Positions 8,971 to 18,650 of a DNA stretch of 64,000 bases are shown here, piece after piece (the first letter of the stretch is position 1; each line of letters opens with the position of its first letter). Source of the stretch: Pseudoalteromonas rubra (GTDB taxonomy: Bacteria; Pseudomonadota; Gammaproteobacteria; Enterobacterales; Alteromonadaceae). Below the pieces are notes generated by a model that was not told the DNA's origin, did no database searches, and worked only from the letters and a program-made list of their open reading frames with translations. Where the stretch lies: positions 3,293,501-3,357,500 of the forward strand of contig NZ_CP013611.1 in assembly GCF_001482385.1 (NCBI RefSeq). Direction: 5' to 3'. A program made the position numbers and the translations under genes.

Positions 8971-9939
8971 TTACTTATGATATCCAAGACACGCTTCGAC
9001 TTCGTTTTTCGAGCCTAAGATCACCGCTACGCGCTGGTGGATATGCTCCGGGTCGATATCCAGAATGCGTTGCTCACCGGTATGGGCCAGGCCGCCGGCT
9101 TGTTCTACCAGCATGGCCATCGGGTTGGCTTCGTACATCAGGCGCAGTTTGTATGGCTTTTCCGGGTTTTTGGTGTCGGCCGGGTAGGTAAACAGGCCGC
9201 CGCGACATAGCACGCGGTGTACATCACCTACCATGGCTGCAATCCAGCGCATGTTGAAGTTTTTACCGCGCGGGCCTGTGTCGCCTGCCAGCAGGTCGTT
9301 GATGTAGCTTTGCATGGCCGGTTGCCAGTGACGCTGGTTTGACGCATTGATGGCAAATTCTTTAGTGTCTTCCGGGATTTTGGCAAATTCTTCTGTCAGC
9401 AGGAAACTGCCGTGGGTTTTATCCAGCGTGAAGATACGTGTGCCTTTACCTGTGGTCAGTGCCAGTGTGGTGCACGGGCCATACAGGACGTAGCCAGCGG
9501 CTACTTGCTTGTGGCCCGGCTGCATAAAGATAGCCGGATCAGCCGGATCCGCGTCTTCCGGGGCTTCCATAATGGAGAAGATGGTGCCTACCAGCGAATT
9601 GATATCGGTATTAGAAGAACCGTCCAGCGGATCGAATGCGACAATAAATTTGGCATCCGGGCTGCCTGCTACCGTGCCTTCTTCTTCTTCTGAGGCAATG
9701 GCTTTTACATAGCCAGATTCCAGCAGAATGTCTTTGAGTAGCTGGTTAGACAATACGTCGAGTTTCTTCTGAGTTTCGCCCTGAATGTTTTCATCCAGCG
9801 TTGAGCCCAACACGCCTGACAGCGCGCCCTGACCTACGCGGAAAGAGATTTCTTTACAGGCAGCCAGAATGGTTCGGATCAGAGAAACCAGTTCACGGGA
9901 ACAGCCGTCTTCAATTAACACCGGTGGAAGTCTACGCAT
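8971..9939 (-). CDS. fbp: Fructose-1,6-bisphosphatase class I
   Basis: 322 aa, normal length for the class I enzyme, which hydrolyses fructose-1,6-bisphosphate to fructose-6-phosphate in gluconeogenesis in the cytoplasm. The metal and phosphate site FDPLDGSSN is at residues 102-110, with the acidic SEEEEG stretch before it at about 83-88. [18 protein letters not shown] and [18 protein letters not shown] in the C-terminal half are typical substrate-site segments. It stands alone with its own terminator and an upstream AT-rich region shared divergently with the metalloprotease gene. Confidence 0.97.
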   Translation of the reverse strand: MRRLPPVLIEDGCSRELVSLIRTILAACKEISFRVGQGALSGVLGSTLDENIQGETQKKLDVLSNQLLKDILLESGYVKAIASEEEEGTVAGSPDAKFIVAFDPLDGSSNTDINSLVGTIFSIMEAPEDADPADPAIFMQPGHKQVAAGYVLYGPCTTLALTTGKGTRIFTLDKTHGSFLLTEEFAKIPEDTKEFAINASNQRHWQPAMQSYINDLLAGDTGPRGKNFNMRWIAAMVGDVHRVLCRGGLFTYPADTKNPEKPYKLRLMYEANPMAMLVEQAGGLAHTGEQRILDIDPEHIHQRVAVILGSKNEVEACLGYHK

Positions 9940-10098
9940 AAATTTTAGTCCTGATAACGGTTATGTTGCAGCCCTGATAGAGTGAGAGAGCAGGCCACAA
10001 ACAGCGCTGAATTTTGTCCTAAATAACTGTATTTTGTATACGATTTAATATACAAATGAGGTACCAGTCATCTAACCTAACACAACAAAGATAAGAAA
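9940..10098. promoter_or_regulatory. Divergent promoter region between fbp and the metalloprotease gene
   Basis: 159 non-coding bases between divergent genes. AT-rich words such as TTGTATACGATTTAATATAC lie at 10034-10053, and AAGATAAGAAA is the likely ribosome-site area for the plus-strand gene. No specific operator was recognised. Confidence 0.4.
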
Positions 10099-12525
10099 AT
10101 GCGAAAAACACGCTTTGCACCTCACATGCTCTCGGCTTTGCTGCTTGCTATGATACCCCAAGCGCACGCTGCAATTAAGTCTATTGATGAATTTACTGAC
10201 AAACTCAACCATTTCCCTGGGTTTTATGCGTTCTACAGCGACCCTGCCAGTGGTAAAATTTACCTGGATGTGGATAAACTCTCGCAGCCATTCTTACTCC
10301 AGCATAGCCTGCCGTACGGTGTCGGATCCAACGACATTGGATTAGACCGTGGTCAGCTGGGCAGTACTTACCTGGTGCAGTTCGAGCGCTTTGGTGACAA
10401 GGTGATGCTGCGTGCTCTGAATACCTATTTTCGTGCCAGTGCCGACAATCCGGCAGAGCAGCAAAGCGTGAAAGAGGCGTTTGCCTCCAGCATTTTAAAT
10501 GGCTTTAAAGTGGTCGCCGAAGATGATGACAGTGTCTTGATTGATTACACCCCTTATCTGTTGTCGGATGTCCACGGTGTGTCGCGGACGCTGGCAGCGC
10601 GCAAGCAGGGCAGTTACAGCCTGGATTCCAGCCGCAGCGCGACTTATATGCCACGCTCAAAAGCCTTTATGAAAAACACCGAGCTGGAAGCGGTCCTGAC
10701 TTTTAAAGGCAGCAAGCCCGGTGAGTATGTGAAGCAGGCGACGGCCAACCCCTATGCGGTGACAGTCCATCAGCACCACTCGCTGATTGAGCTGCCGGAT
10801 GACAATTATCAGCCCCGCGCATTCCATCCGCAGTCGGGTTACTGGAGCATTGAGCATAAGGATTACTCAGCGCCGCTGAGCGAGTCTATGTATGTGCGTT
10901 ATATTCCTCGTCACCGTTTGAATAAGAAAGACCCGACTGCAAAAGTCTCTGAGCCGGTCGAGCCCATTGTATATTACCTGGATCCGGGCGTGCCCGAGCC
11001 GGTGAAGACTGCACTACTGGATGGTGCGCGCTGGTGGGATCAGGCCTTTGCTGCGGCGGGTTACAAAAATGCCTTTCAGGTCAAAGTACTGCCGGAAAAT
11101 GCTGATCCTATGGACATTCGTTACAACGTGATCCAGTGGGTCCACCGCGCAACCCGTGGTTGGTCATATGGAGCATCTGTGATAGACCCGCGGACTGGTG
11201 AGATCATTAAAGGCCATGTCACCCTGGGCTCGTTGCGTGTGCGCCAGGACATTCTGATTGCCGAAGCGTTAGCTGCGCCATTTGTAAAAGGTGATGAAGT
11301 GACCGCGCATCTGCATGCCATGGCGCTGGACCGTATTCGTCAGCTCAGTGCCCACGAAATTGGTCACACATTGGGGATTGCCCATAACTTCTCGGCATCT
11401 GTGAAAGACCGTGCCTCCGTAATGGATTATCCGCATCCGCTGGTGGGCATGAACGATCAGGGTGAGCTGGACATCAGCAAAGGCTACGCATCAGGCATGG
11501 GGGAGTGGGATACCCAAGTGATCAAGTATGGCTACAGTGACTTTACCGCACAAGACGAAGCTCAGGCACTGGCGGCGATTCTGGCTGAAAACAAGAGCAA
11601 AGGGCTGGAGTTTATCTCGGATGCCGATGCCCGTCCTAAGGGCGGTGCACATCCGACTGCCCACCTGTGGGATAACGGCGGTGACCCGGCAGCTGAATTA
11701 ACGCGGGTGTTGGATATTCGTCGCAAGGCGCTGACCCGCTTTGGCCTGAATAACATCAAAACCGGTGAAGCCTTATCTCAGCTGGAAGAAAAGCTGGTGC
11801 CGTTGTACTTGTTCCATCGTTATCAGGTGGAATCGGCAGTGAAACTGATCGGTGGTGTAGACTACGACTATGAAGTGCGTGGCGCGCAGACTGCGAAAGG
11901 TGCACAAGTGGTAGGCAAGGCGCAGCAGCAAGCTGCACTCTCAGCCCTGCTGGATACCTTGTCTCCTGAGCAGCTGATGATCCCGGAATCGGTGCTGGCG
12001 TTGATCCCGCCTAAAGCCTATGGTGAGTATAAAACTCGTGAAAGCATCAAAGGCCGTACCGGTCTGACACTGGATGCGATGGCGTTGCCAGAAGTGGCGG
12101 CTCAGCATACTTTGAGCTTATTGCTGAACCCGCAGCGGCTGAATCGATTGGCGCAGCAGGGGGCTCGTAATCATGCCAACCTGAACAGCGACGATCTGCT
12201 GAACACGGTATATCAGCATGTTTTTCAGCCGAAAGCAGAGTCGGGCATGGCTACAAAACTGGCGCAGCGTGTGCAGTTTTTAACAGCTTATCGCCTGGCA
12301 GAACTGGGTAGCAGCGATAAGCTGGCACCGGAAGTCCAGGCTCAGTTGCGTTACTATCTGAGTCAGCTGGTAGAACAGTACAGTGACGACTCTCTGTTTG
12401 GTGGCAGCAGCAAGGCCGATGCATTCGACACTTATCTGGCGGACTTAGTGGCGCAGTATCTGGAAAGTGGTCAATGGCCGCAAGGCTTTAAAGCCCTGCC
12501 GATGCCGCCAGGCTCGCCTATCTAA
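10099..12525 (+). CDS. Secreted zinc-dependent metalloprotease (DUF5117/DUF4953 type)
   Basis: 808 aa with a signal peptide ending at AHA (about residue 25). The extended zinc motif HEIGHTLGIAH starts at His419: His419, Glu420, His423 and a third ligand His429, as in metzincin-like proteins. The upstream region (GVGSNDIGLDRGQLGSTYLV) and the DPRTGEI...RVRQD segment before the zinc site are typical of the large DUF5117/DUF4953 family of predicted exported proteases in marine bacteria. The C-terminal third is helical with no recognised domain. It is probably periplasmic or extracellular, with an unknown protein substrate. Single gene followed by a strong terminator. Confidence 0.88.
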   Translation: MRKTRFAPHMLSALLLAMIPQAHAAIKSIDEFTDKLNHFPGFYAFYSDPASGKIYLDVDKLSQPFLLQHSLPYGVGSNDIGLDRGQLGSTYLVQFERFGDKVMLRALNTYFRASADNPAEQQSVKEAFASSILNGFKVVAEDDDSVLIDYTPYLLSDVHGVSRTLAARKQGSYSLDSSRSATYMPRSKAFMKNTELEAVLTFKGSKPGEYVKQATANPYAVTVHQHHSLIELPDDNYQPRAFHPQSGYWSIEHKDYSAPLSESMYVRYIPRHRLNKKDPTAKVSEPVEPIVYYLDPGVPEPVKTALLDGARWWDQAFAAAGYKNAFQVKVLPENADPMDIRYNVIQWVHRATRGWSYGASVIDPRTGEIIKGHVTLGSLRVRQDILIAEALAAPFVKGDEVTAHLHAMALDRIRQLSAHEIGHTLGIAHNFSASVKDRASVMDYPHPLVGMNDQGELDISKGYASGMGEWDTQVIKYGYSDFTAQDEAQALAAILAENKSKGLEFISDADARPKGGAHPTAHLWDNGGDPAAELTRVLDIRRKALTRFGLNNIKTGEALSQLEEKLVPLYLFHRYQVESAVKLIGGVDYDYEVRGAQTAKGAQVVGKAQQQAALSALLDTLSPEQLMIPESVLALIPPKAYGEYKTRESIKGRTGLTLDAMALPEVAAQHTLSLLLNPQRLNRLAQQGARNHANLNSDDLLNTVYQHVFQPKAESGMATKLAQRVQFLTAYRLAELGSSDKLAPEVQAQLRYYLSQLVEQYSDDSLFGGSSKADAFDTYLADLVAQYLESGQWPQGFKALPMPPGSPI

Positions 12526-12540
12526 GCTTGTAAAAAAGAA

Positions 12541-12569
12541 AACCGGACTGATGTCAGTCCGGTTTTTTT
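12541..12569. terminator. Bidirectional rho-independent terminator
   Basis: Perfect 11-bp stem AACCGGACTGA / TCAGTCCGGTT with a TG centre, followed by T residues on the plus strand and preceded by an A-rich tract that serves as the U-tract on the minus strand. It separates the convergent metalloprotease gene and the minus-strand operon. Confidence 0.9.
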
Positions 12570-12582
12570 ATGTCCGCTGCAC

Positions 12583-13560
12583 TTAGGCCTTTTTGACTAA
12601 GGTATTGGTCGTGATGTGCGGGAAGGTGACGAGCTGGCTCTGAATGGGGATCTCCATGGTGATATTTTGCGAGTACTGCAACTGGGTAAAGTTATCACTG
12701 CCATCGAGTGATTCCAGCCAATAGCTGATGGCGTAACGGCTGACGTTGGCGTGTTGCTGTTCAAAGCCAATGTTGGTGACCGGAATGCCGGAGTGCGCGG
12801 TATCGACTTCCAGCAGAATAAACTTCTTAGGCGGTGAGACTTCCAGTGCATTATTCAGTGGCTGATTGGGGTTCAGGGTAAAATCCGGATTCAGGTTACC
12901 GACACTTTTGGTGCTGTACTGATCGGTGCTGACATCATGGGGCAGGCCCATGGGCAAGACGTCGCTCTTGCTCAGCATCGGAATGGTGGGCACACCTGTG
13001 CCTGACTGAAAATGCCCGCTGGCCAGAATAGAGTTACCATGTGGTACCGACATTTGCTTGATAAAGTCATAGGCTTGTGTGGGTGGTACACTGTTAGGTA
13101 CTGTTTCAGTTCCGATCCCTGGCTTTTCCCCGTTGCCATAAGGCCCCAGCAGTTGTTTCTGATCGGTCAGGAACAGCAGTGAGCCATTTTCGGCATGCAC
13201 CAGCTGATCTTTTGCCGGGCCATCGGCAAAGTAGACGCGCTGCTCGTAAAACAGGGTGTTGGCAACTTGCGTGCCTAAGCCTCCGCGGTTGGGGGCCGTG
13301 CCGTGAATGGCCGAAAAGGTTAATTCTTCATAGTAAGCAAAGTTTTTCAGGATATAGCTGGTTTCCTGAGGCAGTGGCATCAGGCAGTAAGAAAACGGTT
13401 TGTCCGTTCCCCCCATGCCGGAGTTACCCAAAGGTTGATTGGTCCAGGTACCGACCAGGTGTTGTAGCGGGCCCAACTCTGTTGTTGGCGCTGGCGGGTT
13501 TTCCTGTGCCGGGTCGATCAGCAAAGGTTTTGAAAGATCTGGGGGCGTTACGTCAGTCAT
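12583..13560 (-). CDS. Uncharacterised protein with LVGTW start, possible lipocalin/nitrobindin-like barrel
   Basis: 325 aa. The ATG at 13560 is used because GAGGAAA lies just upstream; an extension to 13614 has no such site. No signal peptide or membrane segment. After a proline-rich start, LQHLVGTWTNQPLG at about residue 31 resembles the opening strand of lipocalin/FABP-type heme- or lipid-binding barrels (nitrobindin and relatives), and the rest is rich in short beta-like segments. That assignment is weak. It is the last gene of the five-gene minus-strand operon, about 170 bases behind the phosphoesterase gene, with a hairpin in the gap. It may bind a ligand or product of the upstream oxidoreductase. 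Confidence 0.5.
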   Translation of the reverse strand: MTDVTPPDLSKPLLIDPAQENPPAPTTELGPLQHLVGTWTNQPLGNSGMGGTDKPFSYCLMPLPQETSYILKNFAYYEELTFSAIHGTAPNRGGLGTQVANTLFYEQRVYFADGPAKDQLVHAENGSLLFLTDQKQLLGPYGNGEKPGIGTETVPNSVPPTQAYDFIKQMSVPHGNSILASGHFQSGTGVPTIPMLSKSDVLPMGLPHDVSTDQYSTKSVGNLNPDFTLNPNQPLNNALEVSPPKKFILLEVDTAHSGIPVTNIGFEQQHANVSRYAISYWLESLDGSDNFTQLQYSQNITMEIPIQSQLVTFPHITTNTLVKKA

Positions 13561-13638
13561 GATGGTTTCCTCATTAATTGCTACTGGCACCCTGGGGGGT
13601 TCCCAAAGTGCCATAGGCTGATCCCTACAGTGACTGCT

Positions 13639-13668
13639 CGAAGGCGGCGGGATCCCTGGCTGCCTTCG
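13639..13668 (-). other. Intercistronic hairpin in the dehydrogenase operon
   Basis: CGAAGGC (13639-13645) pairs with GCCTTCG (13662-13668), and the inner bases pair further with one mismatch. No U-tract follows, so it more likely processes or attenuates the message than terminates it. Confidence 0.4.
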
Positions 13669-13727
13669 TCTGTACTTACTGATTCATCTTAAATCGATTG
13701 TCATTGTTAGTTGCCTCTGCATGACCT

Positions 13728-15701
13728 TTATGTAGCGCGATGATCTGTCGATAAGTAAGCGGCTACATGGGCCCGCAACTGCTGGTCATGGCTACTCATA
13801 TAGAAGCACCAAAGCTGATCCTGATAGCGCGTAGCGCACAGCGGGGTGCCTGGGTCGCGATGGGCGTTGTTGAGCATCTGTTGCTCACTCCAGCCTGCTT
13901 CGGCCATAGTGCCATAGCCGTTGCTGGTGGTATCGGCTTTAGCTGGATCGTAGGAGACTGCCTGCTGACTGGTGAGCACACCCGGAATAGAAAAGCAGGC
14001 GCTCAGTAGCTGCTGGCTGTTGGGAGCATTGTGAAACAAGTGGAGCACACCATCGAGCGTTGCTGCGGCCAGATTGCCTTCACTCTGATAACTGTGTTCC
14101 TGCGGCTCTGGCTCATCGGGCGTCAATTTACAGGGAGCCTGTGAAAAATGGCCAATGCCAAACCCATTGGTAGACCACTGGTGACTTACTGCATTATCTT
14201 GTGGTCCGGCATAGCTGCTGTTACTCACATCTGTGACATTAAATTCTGCACTGTTATAGCTCAGACAGGCCAGCGCCTGACCATTGCCTTCGCGATATAT
14301 CAGCAGGGTATTGCTGCCCAATGAGGCTAAAGTGAATGGGCCTGTGGGTTTGCACACCAGAGGTTGTGGCTGAGGTTGCCACTGTTGCTGGGCATAACGC
14401 TGTGCTTGCATGCAGCCCTGCTGATCGCGATATACCACTAGCAAGTCGTGGCTCTCTGGTAACACCTGTAATGCCAGGGCTGATATGCTTTCATTGCTCG
14501 GAGCAGATAAGGTTTGCCAGCCCTGATCGGTTGATAGGGTGTGCAGAGTAATACGTAAGTCCATATCACGATATCCCAGCACCAGTGTATTGCCCTGCGC
14601 ACTGAGCTGAAGCTGATCTTTACAATTCGCCTGAAGCTGCAATGGCGCTGACCAGCTATGGCCGTCAAAGCTGGTGCAGTACAACTGACCGGGCTGATCA
14701 TGTCGTGTATAGAAGAGGTAAAGTTGCTCATCCAGGCTGGCGGCTTGCAGCTCGCAGACCTGTTCCAGCTGCGGCACCGACTGAGCTCGTTGCCAGTGCA
14801 GCGATTCATCCCATAAAAAGCGGAAATAGTTCGCATGGCGGTCGTTCTTGCCCAGCGTACCGAGCGAAAAGTTTTCTTCGATGGTCCGCAACAAAGAGTA
14901 ATGGTTGTACCCTTCGTGTTGCTGTGAGGGGGTCAGGGTATCGCCCAGTAACACCGTATAAATCTGATTCGGCCCGTCGTAGTAATATTTGTACTTCTGT
15001 TTGGTGTCATAATCCGACTCAAAATCGGCCTCGTCGTAGGTAACGACCACCAGGGTGTTGTCGGGGAGCTTGCTATCCGGGCCGGGGAAATTAATCGAGG
15101 CAAAAAACGACTTCAGCCAGTCTGCCTGCTGATCCACCAGCACTGGCGCACGCTCGCCTTTGAGGTCGTTGTCTTTGGTGCCAAGCAAATAATGCCCATC
15201 GTGCCACATGTTGGGAGTAAACCAGGCAAACTCGGGCAGGTTATCGTTGAGTAAATCCTGGTAGAACTGTGCCTCGTTACCAATTTTCTGCCAGCGCGCT
15301 TCGCTGTCGAGAATGCGGGCAAATGACGAAAAGGGGTCGTGCTTGAGTACATACGGATAGCTGTCTATGGGCGTGAAGTTGTTTGCTTTCCAGGGCGTCC
15401 AGCCCGCCACATAGCTTTCCATGTAGGCACGCCAGTCGAGGTTTTGCGCTGAGTCCTCTATCAGGTCAACCAGGGTGCGTTGCGGTAACCTGGGTGGCAC
15501 TTCATCGTCGGTCACATTGCACAGCTCACCCGCGAGTGAGGCGATATAATTGGTTTGCGACGGGTGCATCACGCCAAAACTGTTGGTCAGTTCAACGCCC
15601 TGTGCGGCCAGGTTGCGCATGTAAGGGTTATTCATCACATAACCACGATACTGGTTTTCAAACATGATCACGATAATGTGATCGAAGCGTCTTGTGGTCA
15701 T
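13728..15701 (-). CDS. Phosphoesterase-family protein with C-terminal propeller-like domain
   Basis: 657 aa. The N-terminal half begins RRFDHIIVIMFENQ, with the metal/nucleophile region FGVMHPSQTNYIASLAGE and later VVVTYDEADFE, as in the phospholipase C / acid phosphatase phosphoesterase family (PF04185). Residues from about 330 to the end form repeated strands (LYLFYTRHDQPGQLYC, HDLLVVYRDQQG, NTLLIYREGNG, DGVLHLFHNAPNS, DQLWCFYMSS) spaced about 45-60 residues, suggesting a lectin-like beta-propeller. Secreted relatives carry Sec or Tat signals; here the protein starts directly with the catalytic domain. Its start is one base after the stop of the ferritin-like gene (TGATATG), so translation is probably coupled. 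The substrate is unknown. Confidence 0.75.
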   Translation of the reverse strand: MTTRRFDHIIVIMFENQYRGYVMNNPYMRNLAAQGVELTNSFGVMHPSQTNYIASLAGELCNVTDDEVPPRLPQRTLVDLIEDSAQNLDWRAYMESYVAGWTPWKANNFTPIDSYPYVLKHDPFSSFARILDSEARWQKIGNEAQFYQDLLNDNLPEFAWFTPNMWHDGHYLLGTKDNDLKGERAPVLVDQQADWLKSFFASINFPGPDSKLPDNTLVVVTYDEADFESDYDTKQKYKYYYDGPNQIYTVLLGDTLTPSQQHEGYNHYSLLRTIEENFSLGTLGKNDRHANYFRFLWDESLHWQRAQSVPQLEQVCELQAASLDEQLYLFYTRHDQPGQLYCTSFDGHSWSAPLQLQANCKDQLQLSAQGNTLVLGYRDMDLRITLHTLSTDQGWQTLSAPSNESISALALQVLPESHDLLVVYRDQQGCMQAQRYAQQQWQPQPQPLVCKPTGPFTLASLGSNTLLIYREGNGQALACLSYNSAEFNVTDVSNSSYAGPQDNAVSHQWSTNGFGIGHFSQAPCKLTPDEPEPQEHSYQSEGNLAAATLDGVLHLFHNAPNSQQLLSACFSIPGVLTSQQAVSYDPAKADTTSNGYGTMAEAGWSEQQMLNNAHRDPGTPLCATRYQDQLWCFYMSSHDQQLRAHVAAYLSTDHRAT

Positions 15702-15702
15702 A

Positions 15703-16791
15703 TCAGCATGCTCCCGGACGTTTATCTATGGGGATGTAGCGCCAGGTGGGGGCTGCGTGATGACCGCTGCCATCAGGCAGTGGCACGCGCATCATATTCT
15801 GGGCTTTTTCTTTGAGTCCAAACATAGTGCCTACCGCAGCAACCAATATGTCAGGCTGGCCATTGAATGCGAGGTGAAGTTGATCCAACAGCAGGCTCAG
15901 GGTCAGGTTAAATTCCGTATCTAGCCGGGCGATGGCCTCGAAGGGTTGATAGCTTTCTGGCTGAGGATTTTTCAAAACTGGATAAACCTGCCGATAATCA
16001 ATGGGAATAGCGGGACCAGTTGGTCCCGAGTTGGGCGTATTGCCTTGCACGTAGCGACAACCCAGCAGCAATTCATTAAAGCGATAATAGTGAGACAGCT
16101 CACGGGGTTGCATGAAGAGCTGATGGTCGCCGCTGTCTATGCCTGTGGTTTCCCCAAGCGGGAAAGGTTGTTCTGGGTTCCAGTGTTTTTCTGGTACGCC
16201 TTCACCCTGGGCAACAATGGCATTGAGTGCAAAATTGGCCGAGTCCAGATCGGTGATCGGCGTGATCTCTCCGCCGCCGCCATAGTAATACTTATGCGCG
16301 ATTTGTTTGTCATGGCAATCTGCAGGGAACAGCGCGGGGCCATAGCGGTTATGCAGAGCTTCTAAACCTCTCTCAATACCGACATAGAATTCACCTATGG
16401 TGATATCCCCCGCTTTTGCCAGATCGGCGGGCATTTCAATTTTGAGAAAGTTTCGCAGTGCTGTCGGGCTGAACTTTTGCAAGTCTGCTTCAAACCAGGT
16501 CTCGCCGTCAGGCAGTTTAGTCGGAAAGGTGGGCAGAAACTCCGGGCTATTAATCGCGGGGCTGCCTCCGGTGGCGATCAACAGATTTGCGGCATTGGTC
16601 AGGTGAAACATCTCCTCCATCACGACTGAGCGGATCACTGTGTAGGCGCACTGATTAGTGCCTTCTTTTATGGAATATAAGGCGGTGAGATAGACCGGTA
16701 GTGTGGAGAACTCCAGTTCAATGGCCAGTTGCAGGTCATGATGCAGCTGTTCGAGCGTTTCTATTGGGCGTTTTTGCAGTTTGTGATACAT
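15703..16791 (-). CDS. Ferritin-like protein, VioB-type domain (PF12902-like)
   Basis: 362 aa, no signal peptide. The first helix pair has IELEF (Glu25, Glu27) and MEEMFHLTNAANLL (Glu59, Glu60, His63), the carboxylate/histidine pattern of ferritin-like di-metal proteins; HYYRFNELLLGCRYV later offers another Glu/His pair. The wording (LPVYLTALYSIKEG, AANLLIATGGSP) matches the domain found at one end of VioB/RebD-type iminophenylpyruvate dimer synthases and in many stand-alone proteins of unknown role. It lies 13 bases behind the GMC gene and directly before the phosphoesterase gene. It may be an oxidase or oxygenase partner of the dehydrogenase, or a metal/peroxide handling protein. Confidence 0.75.
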   Translation of the reverse strand: MYHKLQKRPIETLEQLHHDLQLAIELEFSTLPVYLTALYSIKEGTNQCAYTVIRSVVMEEMFHLTNAANLLIATGGSPAINSPEFLPTFPTKLPDGETWFEADLQKFSPTALRNFLKIEMPADLAKAGDITIGEFYVGIERGLEALHNRYGPALFPADCHDKQIAHKYYYGGGGEITPITDLDSANFALNAIVAQGEGVPEKHWNPEQPFPLGETTGIDSGDHQLFMQPRELSHYYRFNELLLGCRYVQGNTPNSGPTGPAIPIDYRQVYPVLKNPQPESYQPFEAIARLDTEFNLTLSLLLDQLHLAFNGQPDILVAAVGTMFGLKEKAQNMMRVPLPDGSGHHAAPTWRYIPIDKRPGAC

Positions 16792-16804
16792 GGCTGGTCC
16801 CTCA

Positions 16805-18640
16805 TCAATACTGGTCGAGTGCGTTTAACACGTTGTCAGCAGCCCAGAAGGTCAGTGCTGCCATGGTTAAAGTCGGATTACTGGTCGCAATGGTGGGCAT
16901 ATTGCCGCAGCCAACCAGGTAGAGGTTGGGGTGATCCCAGCTGCGCTGATCGCGATTAACCACTGAGTCTGTCGGGTCCTTACCCATCAGGTGTGTCCCA
17001 ACCAGGTGTCCGGCACCGTTGTAGACATAGCCCTTGCCCTGATATTGCACATAGCCCGGATCGCTGGTTTTGTACTGGGTGAAGGGTTCTACACCAAGCC
17101 GTTGGAAAATGGCATCCGACACTTCTTTGGCTTGTGCCATCCCGGCGCGCGTGTAGTCTGTCACTTTGTAATGGATCACGGGTCGGTAGTTGCCCAGCTG
17201 ATCCCGGTATTGATCGTCTATGGTGACGCGGTTATCAGGATCTGGTAACTGCTCGACCAAAAAACCAAAGCGGAACATGCGCGGGTATTCCTCTGCGATT
17301 TTGTGACGCAGTGCCGGGCCAAATAACCCTTGTTTGTCGATCAGATCAGGCACCGTGGCAATGGGGGCGCCTTCTGGCCAGCTCCAGCCCCAGTTGCCTA
17401 TCTCAATGCGAAATGCGGCCTGATCGGCACGAAATGCGCCACCGCGCAGCGACGGGATCCCGGACGTTGAGCCAGGTCCCCGGAATGCGCCAATTTTGCA
17501 TGGCATCAGACCCCAGGTCAGCATAGTTGGATGGTCCATCAGGTTGCGACCAACCTGATCACTGGAGTTAGCGACATTGGAGGCCAATAAGAGTTTGGCA
17601 TTTTCGACGGCATGGGCGGCAAGGACCACGATTTTGCCTGTCACGGCTTTATCTTCGAAAGCCGCAGAATCTGTAGAGTGGTAGCGCTTGTAGTGCACTT
17701 TGGAGATGTTCTGGGTGTTGTCATCTACGGCCAGGTGATAGGCCACTGCCTGTGTTTCTATGGTTACATTGCCAGTCTGTTTGGCTTGCTCCAGTGTTTT
17801 TAAGGCAGAATATTTGGCCTGAATAGGACAAATGGGCACACAGTTTGAGTTACCTGCGCAGCGCTGGCCAAGGTCTGGATTACCGACAGCCCCCACCGGG
17901 CGATAATCACCGCGTGGCATGCCGTTGCGCCCTTGCGGTGTTGCGACGACATCAATGGGGTAGGTGTGATCATCAATGTTAACTTGCATACCTTGCAGCC
18001 CTTTGGCGAGGTACTGATCGAGAAAACTCTGCGGTATTTGCTCCATCGGGTAATTGTAATTTTCTGCAAATGGTAACTGCACACTGGGATTGTCAATCTG
18101 ATGATAGTTTTGCACGTCGGCATTTGCCGAGACCCCGATATGCTGCTCTGCTATTTCGTACCAGGGTTGTAATTCCTGATAGCTGATTGGCCAATCCCGG
18201 CCCCGGCCGAACCGGCTTTGCAGTTCAAAGTCTTCAGGCAGCATACGCAAACAGGTGCCAAGCCAGTGCAAAGTTGTACCACCTTCGCTACGGGTATAGG
18301 TGCTGGCAAAGGGATCCGGGCCATACTGGACAAAATACCCATGGTCGCTAACGGGTTTATCGAGCGGTGGCTTCTGAATATCTGTCACTAAGGGTTGAGG
18401 GGCATTGGGGTTATTGGGATAGGGCGCATTGGGGATCTTAGCCATGGCAGTAAAAAAGCGCTCCATGTAGGATTCATAACCCTGTTCTTTACCCTGATCG
18501 AAGAAACGTCCGTCAGTGCCTGTACCGGCTTCCAGGACCAACACGTGTTTGCCTTGTTCACCCAGTTGTTTAGCCATAATGGCACCTGCAATACCGGCAC
18601 CGACGATGACAACGTCGTAGTCGTTATGATGATGTGTCAT
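16805..18640 (-). CDS. GMC-family FAD sugar/polyol dehydrogenase, large subunit with Fe-S type Cys motif
   Basis: 611 aa from ATG 18640, which has AAGGAGCC upstream; the longer frame to 18772 overlaps the preceding gene. FAD-binding VVIVGAGIAGAIMA is at residues 10-23 and EGGTTLHW at about 119. The catalytic His lies in VGTHLMG and the Asn in ATSNPTLTMAAL near the C-terminus. Cys261, Cys267 and Cys271 in RCAGNSNCVPICPIQ match the segment that holds a 3Fe-4S cluster in FAD-glucose dehydrogenase alpha subunits. It should oxidise a sugar, polyol or sugar acid. The small-subunit gene lies just upstream, as in such dehydrogenases, but no cytochrome c subunit follows and no Tat signal is seen, so electrons must go elsewhere. 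Confidence 0.88.
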   Translation of the reverse strand: MTHHHNDYDVVIVGAGIAGAIMAKQLGEQGKHVLVLEAGTGTDGRFFDQGKEQGYESYMERFFTAMAKIPNAPYPNNPNAPQPLVTDIQKPPLDKPVSDHGYFVQYGPDPFASTYTRSEGGTTLHWLGTCLRMLPEDFELQSRFGRGRDWPISYQELQPWYEIAEQHIGVSANADVQNYHQIDNPSVQLPFAENYNYPMEQIPQSFLDQYLAKGLQGMQVNIDDHTYPIDVVATPQGRNGMPRGDYRPVGAVGNPDLGQRCAGNSNCVPICPIQAKYSALKTLEQAKQTGNVTIETQAVAYHLAVDDNTQNISKVHYKRYHSTDSAAFEDKAVTGKIVVLAAHAVENAKLLLASNVANSSDQVGRNLMDHPTMLTWGLMPCKIGAFRGPGSTSGIPSLRGGAFRADQAAFRIEIGNWGWSWPEGAPIATVPDLIDKQGLFGPALRHKIAEEYPRMFRFGFLVEQLPDPDNRVTIDDQYRDQLGNYRPVIHYKVTDYTRAGMAQAKEVSDAIFQRLGVEPFTQYKTSDPGYVQYQGKGYVYNGAGHLVGTHLMGKDPTDSVVNRDQRSWDHPNLYLVGCGNMPTIATSNPTLTMAALTFWAADNVLNALDQY

Positions 18641-18650
18641 GTGTGGCTCC

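Noticed and set aside
12597..12851. 84-residue frame inside the 12583-13560 gene
   Set aside because: Shifted shadow of the longer frame, with no ribosome site.
15703..16791. Violacein or bisindole biosynthesis cluster, given a VioB-type domain here and an amino-acid oxidase at 35.6 kb
   Set aside because: The protein is only 362 aa, the vioA-E gene order is absent, and the oxidase is 19 kb away in another operon with different partners.
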